Of a stretch of 64,000 bases of DNA, positions 56,573 through 64,000 are shown in pieces. Location: positions 9,486,001 to 9,550,000 of the forward strand of contig OW051495.1 of assembly GCA_932521035.1 (NCBI GenBank), in the 5' to 3' direction. Numbering within the stretch: the first letter of the stretch is position 1; the number at the start of each line of letters is the position of its first letter. Below the pieces are notes generated by a model. The model worked only from the letters and a program-made list of their open reading frames with translations, did not search any database and was not told the origin of the DNA. The DNA is from Oscheius dolichura (Eukaryota; Nematoda; Chromadorea; Rhabditida; Rhabditidae). Both the position numbers and the translations under genes were made by a program.

Positions 56573-56867
56573 ATAACCACAGATTACTTTATAACCCACG
56601 CAGTTTATTTGGCAACCTCTTGGGCGTAGTCACCTTCCCACACAGTCACAGATAACCGTGATAATGACGTCTTGAACAGGAAGTTTAAGACCACATGCGG
56701 GATAGCACCTCCTGATATGGGGCGCCAACTTACTTTCCCTTGTTTTCTCCGTATTTCCCTGATATAGAGTTTGTTTTATCAGCTTGTTCTCATCTGCTTA
56801 CTCTCCATACCAGCTAAACTTGTGACTCGAGCAGTTAGTTTTGGGGGTCTAAAATCAGCTGTCAAGA

Positions 56868-57308
56868 ATGCGGTCTCTCTTCGCCTTTGCTCTTTTATCC
56901 TCAGTAACCGCTTTAATTTGCTACGATCAACAATCATCGTGGAGTAGTAAACCAAAAAATACAATCGACTGTCCACTAAATACTACCCAATGTTATAAGT
57001 AAGCAATTCTTCCATTTTTTTTAAACTCGTACATCTTATAGACTAACTGTTTCTGATGTTCAGGATACAAAATATTATTCCTATGGCTGTGATGTTCCCA
57101 TCATTCGTGATATGGGTCCCCATTGCATTGTAGGAGTTGTGGAAACGACGCTAAAATATTAGTCTTTTAGGATATTTCCAATGGGCTATGTGGTACCAGG
57201 GGCTCTGCAGTGATTTGCTGCTGTGGTACGGACGCATGCAACTCTTTCGGTCTCTATCAGCCTCTTATGGCTGTTACTTTTATGCTTTTTGGAATATTTA
57301 TTTCTTAG
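56868..57308 (+). CDS. Small Cys-rich surface protein (unit 1b)
   Basis: Exons 56868-56998, 57042-57129 and 57171-57308 give 118 residues. Signal peptide MRSLFAFALLSSVTA; LICYDQQSSW, PKNTIDCPLNTTQCYK, YYSYGCDVPIIRDMGPHC, NGLCGTRGSAVICCCGTDAC and a hydrophobic tail (LMAVTFMLFGIFIS). Same three-exon plan as unit 1a, but more like the gene at 58673 (PKNPTDCP, YYYGCDIPAARD). A reversed GATA site TTATCAG lies at 56776-56782. It may be GPI-anchored. Function unknown. Confidence 0.8.
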
Positions 57309-57550
57309 TCTGTAGTTTTTCGAGTGCTCATGAAGAACATGATAAACTATTCTGGCTTTCTTGTACTTTGCATTCGAATAGTCTCAAATGTTCACTTTGT
57401 TCTCATTTTCTAGAAGCTTTCAATTGCTGGCAGCCGTAGGCATTCTGGTTAGACGGTGAGATATTGAAACAGCCGTCATCCAGTTTTTATCAAAAAACAC
57501 AACTTATGATTCACTGACTGTGTTAGCGTTTTTCTCTCGTTTGAAGTATG

Positions 57551-57558
57551 CTGATAAG
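57551..57558 (+). promoter_or_regulatory. GATA-factor-like site before unit 2a
   Basis: CTGATAAG 44 nt upstream of the ATG at 57602, in the same context as the site at 56049. Confidence 0.45.
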
Positions 57559-57601
57559 AGTAGTTCACACCAAACAATCACAACAAGCTGCCCGGCCGAG
57601 A

Positions 57602-58062
57602 ATGCAATTTTTCATCGCCTTTATTGCTATTCTAACTCCTATAGCCGCTTTGACTTGCTATGACGAAATAACAACTGCAGATACCCCTAGCACAACGACT
57701 GTCTGTCCCTCGAACACAACCCAATGCTATAAGTGAGCAGATCTCTTGGTTTCCGTAGTAGACATCTTGTAGACAAACAACATCACATACAACTTCTGCA
57801 GGGGATGTACGTCTCAGTAAGATATACGGTTGTGATGTGCCGACATCAACCAATATGGGACTCTATTGCATAGTAGCCTTACAAGCTACCACGATTAATC
57901 GACATTTTTTAGGATACCTCCGATGGAACATGTAATACTCATAAGTCAAATGCTTACAAAGTTAACACATGCTGCTGCGGTACGGATCAATGCAACTCTT
58001 CCGGCTCCTTCTTCCCTCTTGCTTTCGTTTCTATTACGATTTTTGTCAGATTTATTTTCTAA
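57602..58062 (+). CDS. Small Cys-rich surface protein (unit 2a)
   Basis: Exons 57602-57732, 57773-57872 and 57913-58062 give 126 residues. Signal peptide MQFFIAFIAILTPIAA; LTCYDEITTADTPSTTTVC, SNTTQCYK, KIYGCDVPTSTNMGLYC, GTCNTHKSNAYKVNTCCCGT and a hydrophobic tail (FVSITIFVRFIF). A near copy of the gene at 56105, with the conserved upstream block included. Same Cys pattern, same intron phases. Differences cluster at the C-terminal anchor and the loop after the first intron. Confidence 0.8.
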
Positions 58063-58161
58063 TTCTTTTTTATAATGTTTGGTATTCTCCTGTATATTTT
58101 TATCATGTGACACAACTTTTTATGTGCAATAAATAAGGTTTTATCGTCAATCCTGTAATAT

Positions 58162-58284
58162 AGTCCATTTCCAACGGATATTCCACAGATTCATATTTGG
58201 CGGCGCATCTCCGCTACGGGTCTGAGAGCTTCCTGGTCCCGTAGCGGAGAGGTTTTTCCGAGGAATATCCGTTGGAAATGGACT
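58162..58284. repeat. Nested palindrome
   Basis: Outer arms 58162-58184 and 58262-58284 are perfect 23-bp inverted repeats (AGTCCATTTCCAACGGATAT...). Inner arms 58209-58220 and 58238-58249 (CTCCGCTACGGG / CCCGTAGCGGAG) are also perfect. It sits between units 2a and 2b, and the equivalent spacer between 1a and 1b lacks it, so it is a probable small insertion. Confidence 0.8.
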
Positions 58285-58672
58285 GTAGAGAGTCCTTTAT
58301 TGGCATGCAACCATGTTCTCAAGATAGACCAGAACGTTGATTTCCTGACTGTAAGCCATAAATATTTACCGATCAGTTTATGGCCCACATAGTTTTTAGG
58401 CATTCTTGTAAACATAGCCATTCCCCACACAGTTATAGATTACCGTAATAATGACGTCTCGGGCTGGAAGTTTATCATAAACTGTTATGGTTACATATTT
58501 TGATAGGTTCTAAATGCGGACTCCCTGATATGAGGCGCCATCCTGTTTTCCTTCATTTTCCTACACAACAACCATCTTGATCCATTGACTGGAGCAGTTA
58601 CCCTCTTGTGTCTGAAATCAGCCAATTTTATTCTGGCATTCCCTCTACACCAAGCTACTCGACTGTTCAGGA

Positions 58673-59101
58673 ATGCGTATTCTTGTCGCCTTTACTCTTA
58701 TATCCACGGTAGCTACCTTAGTCTGCTACCAATCAACACAGAAGCCCAAAAATCCAACCGACTGTCCAGCAAACGCGACTCAATGTTATAAGTAAGAGGC
58801 CCTTTCCATTTTTACACCCTTACATATCATAGACTTGGTATTTATGATAACCAAAATGCAAGGCATTACTACTATGGCTGTGATATTCCAGCCGCTCGTG
58901 ATACGGCTCCTCATTGTGTTGTAAGAGTTCAATGTGGAAAACACAGTAATACTCGTCTTTTAGGGCATTTCCAATGGACTATGTAGTAAGAGGGACGATG
59001 CTACGATTTGCTGCTGCGGTACAGACGGATGCAACTCGTCGGGTTTCTATCAGCCTCTCATAGCTGTTATTGTTATATTTATTGGAATATTTATCTCTTA
59101 A
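58673..59101 (+). CDS. Small Cys-rich surface protein (unit 2b)
   Basis: Exons 58673-58791, 58833-58920 and 58964-59101 give 114 residues. Signal peptide MRILVAFTLISTVAT; LVCYQSTQKPKNPTDC, NATQCYK, YYYGCDIPAARDTAPHC, NGLCSKRDDATICCCGTDGC and a hydrophobic tail (VIVIFIGIFIS). Duplicate of the gene at 56868. The four genes form an alternating a-b-a-b series, showing that a two-gene unit of about 1.5 kb was duplicated as a block. No upstream GATA site was noticed for this copy. Confidence 0.8.
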
Positions 59102-59406
59102 TTTCTCATGCAAAATCAAATTATTTGTACAAGTAGTTTCTGTGGCTTCTAAAACTTTATAAAATTCTCGTCAATATTCCCACTTCCTTGTATTTTAGCC
59201 AATAAGACTGATAAATATTCACTTTGTGCTCCTCTTCTAGAAATTTCCATTTTCACACACGCTTAGAATTGATAATAAGGACGAGTTCTAAAGAGAGGAC
59301 AATAGGATTCCAAAACGACCACATGAATTATCGAGGAGCGGGGCATCTCCTGACATAGCCAACCTTCTGCCCGCCTTTCTCTCCCCGCGCACGTCTGTAA
59401 CATGTG
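59102..59406. other. Intergenic, no feature recognised
   Basis: AT-rich 3' flank of unit 2b and short upstream region of the GT14 gene. Confidence 0.4.
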
Positions 59407-61461
59407 ATGATTAGACTGGCTTCTAGAAAATTTATATTGCGCTGTGGAACAGTGCGATTTGGCACTATTGCCGCGTTTTGTTTATTGATGATGCTCTTCT
59501 ATTACGATAAATATGCATATTTCCCGGGGGAGACGTATCTGGTCAGTTTTCCTTCATTCTTTTCATTTATGACGCCATCTTTTAAACCGAAACATAGTAG
59601 ACTAAAAGAACAACCAATCAAAACATAGGAACACAAAAACTTTCTGCTGAAAGACAGGCGATGATTTTCAGGCTCATTTCCTTGACTACCTCACTGGTGC
59701 GGACTATAACGTTAATGAAAATTGCACTCTACCGGCCTTTCTACAAATATGGGAAGAATATTTTGGAGGGTAAGTGGGGTTTTACATTATCAAGAACCAT
59801 GTTTGAATGAGATTCGTGCTTCAGAAAACCTTATTGGGTCGATTGCGGCGCAATGATTGACGGCGACGAAGAAGTTCTTGAGCACTATAATGAGACTGGG
59901 AGGATTACCATAGCTGAGGTTCATCTTTTCAACTTCAGCGACAACTACCTCAATTTTAGCCTCCTACCCTCTCAATGGATTGCCACGACATCCAGGCAAG
60001 GGTAGTCGGTAGTCAGAGATTCAAACGGCTCAAACATCCCTACGCAATTGCTAGAAATGTTTTCCACGTAAGCTCTTCCTTTTCTTTATCTGAAACTGCC
60101 CGTCTTTACAGCACTATTTCATCCAAGAAGTCTTGCTAGCCTTCTCTTACTCGCCCTACAATACCTATTGCTACGCGGTGGACTCTCAAGCTAATGAAAC
60201 TCTGTTCTCTTCTCTCATGAATCTTTCATCCTGTTTACCTAACGTTGTAGTTGTACAAAAGGTTCTTTTCATCTATATGGGAAAAGGGATAATTTAGAGA
60301 TATGCTTTCAATTCTGCGGGTCACTATCAAGATGCAGCAAACCTGGACTGTATCAAAGCCTTGTTGTCTTTTTCGGGATGGGAATACGTTATGCTGCTTC
60401 AGGTAAGAAGTTTACGGTTCATTTTCCCATTCTGAGCACCATATTTCTTTAAACAACCCTTCTCCATAAGCATGGGCCTTGCTCAAGGAGAATATGGTAG
60501 TTTCGACCTCAATACCTTCTATATTTCAGAGCCACGATGTCATTATCAAAACGCCTCAAGAAATATCAGCAGTCATTGATATCCTACAAGGAATGCCTCT
60601 AATAGACCTCCAAGATGTCATCCGCAAAAGAGTTCCCCATGCAAAGGCCTGGACACCTCGAGCTCTCAAACTCTTTCAAGAAAGTATGTAACCCCTTATC
60701 TCTATCAACTTTTCAATCAATTCTAGAGGCGCATTTCTCTCTGAAACAGGAGATTTCCAAGATTGGGATCCGCAAAAGTACACATCAGTGTTTCCTCCCG
60801 CGGGAATTTGTTCACGACATCACGTACAAGCTGGACCTCCAATTCATTCTCAATTTGTTCAATAATAAGAGGGTAGGAAACAAATAACACATCTCAAGAG
60901 AAAGGTTAATTGGATTTGCAGATCTATGGAGTTGATGAAATGCTCTTTCCCACATTAATAGGCGCCTCGTTTATGAATCTTCCCGGTCAGATTGAAAACT
61001 GGTGTACTCCAGCGACTTCTTTGAGGTACGGCTGTATTTCCTTCTTCTAATTTACTAGAGATTACTTTATATTCTAGATATGCTCATTGGGAGAATTTGG
61101 ACGAAGGACGGTGCAAGTCCCACAGAAAGCGACACGATGTTTGCTTGCTGGGAGTGGAATATCTCCCACGCCTCGCCTCTGTTCAAGCATTATTCGGTAC
61201 AGTTTTGCCCCCTTTCTTCCATTTTCCCCTCTTTTAGCCAATAAAATCTGGCCGTCTGTCGATTTTGGATCCTTACTGTGTCTAGGAGAGATGCTCCACA
61301 ATAGAAGTATAAATCACATAATCACAATAGATAAAAAATTCTATAGTAGTCTACCACAGGCGAGAAATACCATGGAAATCAAGGAAAACTATTTTCAGGT
61401 CCGTGAGATGCAACAAAAAAGATACGGCATCTTTAAAGCCGACGAATTTGAATGCAACTAG
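59407..61461 (+). CDS. Core-2/I-branching N-acetylglucosaminyltransferase-like (GT14)
   Basis: Eleven exons, all phases consistent, 478 residues: 59407-59541, 59672-59769, 59825-59918, 59960-60067, 60112-60261, 60298-60402, 60530-60683, 60727-60872, 60922-61025, 61078-61196, 61238-61461. Type II anchor (TIAAFCLLMMLFYYDKYA). GT14 (PF02485) features in order: MDCHDIQARVVG, HPYAIARNVF, FSYSPYNTYCYAVDSQA, PNVVVVQKRYAFNSAGHY, LLSFSGWEYVMLLQSHDVII, KSTHQCFLPREFV, YGVDEMLFPTL and RCKSHRKRHDVCLLG. Family role: adds branching beta-1,6 GlcNAc to core-1 O-glycans or I-antigen chains, or, in xylosyltransferase relatives, Xyl; the nematode branch is mostly uncharacterised. It could act after the core-1 enzyme at 18302. 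Intron 6 is unusually long (127 nt), and part of it plus exon 7 is copied in inverse at 63437-63584. Confidence 0.88.
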
Positions 61462-61503
61462 TGCACGTATTTCCTTCAAAAGATATAAGATCTCTATAAA
61501 CAT

Positions 61504-63009
61504 TTATTCATAGTTTTTATGTTGATTGAGCATTTCTTCCAGCTGTGAACATGGAGAAAGGCTTCGATCTGTCCTCATTAGTGTTTCTCCTTCCCGAAAG
61601 GTCATATTATTGCACAAGAAGTCGGTGTTAGTCATACCTGTGTATAATAATTTGAGCAGTTCTTTTCTATTCGTTTTATTAACCAAAATCATGGTGAGGA
61701 TGGAAAATATCGGGATCAGACCGCATCCTACTAGGAAGATGGCATTCACAGACTCTAAAAATGGGATAGAAAGTCAGGATTTCATTTTTGGAATGGATTC
61801 CCCGGTACCAGTCTATGTAACTTTCTTTTTAGGACCCAGGGTTACTGTATTTCCTCTCTTATCCTACCTATAGTTGCCCAGTTGAACCAGTACATAAGAA
61901 TGATAATTGCAACAGTTGTAGTAAACATGCAATTCAGAATGGTGACTTGAGCCGCAATTGCCGTCAACATACTAGAATGCAGTTCAACCGTCTTCCTGGA
62001 CATGCCACTTTTAAACTGATTAAGGAGGTTAAAAGCAAAGTAGACGATAATCGGATAGAAGAAGAAGGTCAGACCGGCGGTTAGGGATAATGCACACGTT
62101 AGGACGAGAAGAGGAATGTTGGATAGCGAGACTTCGAAGATTCCGATGGCACTGTCTGATAAATTCGAGTAGAAATCAGGACCGTTGACCTGAAATAGGA
62201 TAAGTATCATCCAGACCATATGAAGATTACGGTAGCTCAAAAAATCAGAGAAAACCATCCCAATGGACTGTTTTCTCCCACTTGAAGGCGAGGGATACCT
62301 TGAGCATTCGCTGCACTGCCTCATGATGTTCATGTCTCCCAGCCACATAAAACAAAATTGTGACAAAAATCAGAAGTAGAAATAACACCACATAATAGCT
62401 ATAAAGTATGTATTTCTTCTTCAGTTTATGAGTATCCGGAAGTAATACAAATACCCTCCAATACAGAAGATATGTATCCGATCCAAATAGCGCTAAATGT
62501 TTTTCATAACTCGGAAAGGGAAAATGTCTTACCACCACCAGCAAAATAACAAAGACATAGCTGAAAATTAGCGGAAAATACGCTGTTGGCATATATTCCT
62601 ATTGTAGTGTAGGCCAAAACAAACGGTGGCAAGAGAAATGGTAATAACAAGAAGATAGAGAGGTGCATGACCAGGGCCCTGGAAAAAAGTCACTTGATCA
62701 AGGAGAAACCTCCATTGCCCCCCTTATCAACTCTTTACGCTTTCAAACTAAAAAATTTACCCCTGAAAATCTACGGAAAATCGTGAGAAAGTCCGCCAAA
62801 ACACATGTATTGGGGCGGCAAGACACTAGCCAACCACTTGAAACTCACGATAATATCATCAGAGAATAGAAGAATTTGTATTCCACCGTTGTCTTTTTTG
62901 AGCTTTTGTACCATAGTAAGTAAAAGGCCAAGAGAAAAATAGGTGTTCCAGTGAGTAGGAAGAAATTCCCAAAATAGATGAAACACCGGGTTTGGACGTT
63001 AAAAATCAT
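61504..63009 (-). CDS. Serpentine chemoreceptor, srh/sri-like (7TM GPCR)
   Basis: Exons 62849-63009, 62533-62678, 62299-62492, 61868-62189 and 61504-61754 join in frame to 357 residues. ATG 63009: MIFNVQTRCFIYFGNFF; TM1 GTPIFLLAFYLLW; TM2-3 around LVMHLSIFLLLPFLLPPFV; then YYVVLFLLLIFVTILFYVAG, LLVLTCALSLTAGLTFFFYP, the diagnostic MSRKTVELHSSMLTAIAAQV (as in srh/sri/srd/str receptors, MSKKTRxLHxxL-type), and the last helix NAIFLVGCGLIPIFSILTMI. The C-terminal tail is long (about 60 residues, Ser/Thr and acidic). Convergent with the GT14 gene, only 42 bp between stops. Ligand unknown. Confidence 0.8.
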
Positions 63010-63436
63010 CAATGAAGCCGGGAGAAGAACACAGGTGAAAGTGACAAACGGCAGGTGAAGTGGGGGCAGGTGCTGCCTTTTGTTTGACTGATACTTAGCA
63101 TATATGATGGTTATAATTGTTTATGAGGGCGCGGGGGAAGTGGCAAACAGTGCGGGAAGGGCCAGGGGACTTTTCAGTATCGCAGATCATTCAATTGGGA
63201 GAAATTAGGAAAGGAACTACATGAGATATGTTAGATCTTTTGAAGAAAAATGGCCCTGTGGGCATAAAAGCCCAGTAATTCCCCGGTTCCAATCCCTGAT
63301 GGAATTGGAGGCGCGATTCTCAAAGTAGGGGAATGGGAAAACGAATTCCAGCCACCTTTTCAGTTGTTGGTAAACCAAACTCTTTACCAAAGCATTTGTA
63401 AAGACTTGCCAAAGTGAGCTATTTATATATTTTTTT
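63010..63436. other. Upstream region of the srh/sri-like gene
   Basis: No gene or repeat recognised. Confidence 0.4.
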
Positions 63437-63584
63437 TTCTTGAGGCGTTTGATAATGACATCGTGGCTCTGAAATATAGAAGGTATTGAGGTCGAAACTA
63501 CCATATTCTCCTTGAGCAAGGCCCATGCTTATGGAGAAGGGTTGTTTAAAGAAATATGGTGCTCAGAATGGGAAAATGAACCGT
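63437..63584 (-). repeat. Inverted duplicate of GT14 intron 6/exon 7 fragment
   Basis: The reverse complement of 63437-63584 matches 60414-60563 almost perfectly (one missing A in the CATTATCAAAACGCC run). It includes the splice acceptor and the start of exon 7 (SHDVIIK). It carries no function on its own. Confidence 0.85.
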
Positions 63585-63613
63585 TAAAGGTCTGCTTCCA
63601 AATTTGTTAGAAA

Positions 63614-64000
63614 ATGACCACTTCAGGTCAAATTGTGCTAATTACGGGGTCTGGTAGCGGTATTGGACGCTTGATGGCTAAAGAGATATGAAAATGATCA
63701 TTTTCAGTAAGAACCAAAGAAATTTAGTTTGCTGCTCTAGGAGCACGAGTAGTTCTCTGGGATCTGAACGAGAAAGGAAACCAGGAAACTTTAGCTCAAG
63801 TGACCGGGGCTGAGGTAGGGAATAAGATGAATCTCCTCAGCCATTTTAGGGACACGCCTATACGGTTGATCTCTCAAAGAAAGAAGAAATTTATGCAACT
63901 GCAAAGAAAGTCAAGACAGAAGTCGGAGATGTTGACATCCTTATCAATAATGCCGGCGTTATCACTGGAAGGAAGCTCTTCGAATGTCCCGATGAGCTGA
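63614..64000 (+). CDS. Short-chain dehydrogenase/reductase (SDR), 3' end beyond window
   Basis: ATG 63614 opens [20 protein letters not shown], the Rossmann TGxxxGIG cofactor motif. It continues MAKE, then [20 protein letters not shown] (63728 on; the Asp after the second strand suggests NAD(H)), [19 protein letters not shown] and [13 protein letters not shown] (the NNAG motif). The resemblance is to SDR16C/retinol-type dehydrogenases, hence NAD-dependent oxidation of a lipid or steroid alcohol is likely. Intron 2 (GTAGGG...TTTTAG) is canonical, but the first junction (63686-63727) would start AT instead of GT, with a stop in the read-through frame. Either a non-canonical intron or an early lesion. 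The catalytic YxxxK lies outside the window. Confidence 0.75.

Noticed and set aside
57602..59101. Operon with trans-splicing for the small Cys-rich genes
   Set aside because: Gaps between genes are several hundred bases with their own conserved promoters; no spliced-leader evidence can be read from DNA.
1..64000. CRISPR arrays, bacterial operons or horizontally acquired bacterial genes
   Set aside because: All recognisable genes are spliced and belong to metazoan/nematode families; no spacer-repeat arrays.

Overview
The window is nuclear DNA from a nematode. Genes are split by many very short introns (mostly about 35-60 nt, usually ending TTTCAG or TTTTAG). The protein families are nematode ones: serpentine chemoreceptors (an srx type and an srh/sri-like type), OAC acyltransferases, DUF288 and DUF273 proteins, C6-domain proteins, a CUB-like protein, small CCCGT-type cysteine proteins and an intronless CK1-like kinase. 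I cannot name the species. Coordinates come from manual reading of splice sites and may be off by a base or two.

Layout. 1-820: 3' part of a galectin-like gene (+). 1160-3973: OAC acyltransferase A (-). 5063-6537: damaged core-1 galactosyltransferase-like gene (+). 6888-8079: complete Tyr/Gly-rich galectin-like gene (+). 9004-12097: DUF288 copy 1 (+). 12915-14040: srx receptor (-). 14349-24698: four C6-domain loci (three intact, one pseudogene cut by a MITE), interleaved with an intact core-1 GalT-like gene (18302-19518, -) and a GT11 fucosyltransferase (21512-23017, -). 25201-35682: DUF288 copies 2 (+), 3 (-) and 4 (-); copies 2 and 3 share a 988-bp inverted tract that looks identical, introns included. 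36445-39003: OAC B (-), flanked by direct repeats. 40142-41577: DUF273 (+). 41.6-47.7 kb: gene-poor, with a fold-back element carrying tRNA-like boxes, a SINE-like piece and a small Cys-rich secreted protein. 47742-50289: OAC C (-). 52433-54391: CUB-like (+). 54632-55771: kinase (+). 56105-59101: four small Cys-rich genes made by duplication of a two-gene unit. 59407-61461: GT14 core-2/I-branching-like enzyme (+). 61504-63009: second receptor (-). 63614-end: start of an SDR (+).

The main theme is glycan biology. Within 64 kb there are ten or eleven known or suspected carbohydrate-active genes (two GT31, one GT11, one GT14, four DUF288, one DUF273), three polytopic O-acyltransferases and two lectin-fold secreted proteins. 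Core-1 galactosylation, core-2/I branching, fucosylation and O-acylation could act in series on Golgi or secreted glycans. That they cooperate is inference; the clustering could also just reflect birth-and-death families on a dynamic chromosome region, which the pseudogenes, inverted duplications, MITEs and fold-back repeats show directly.
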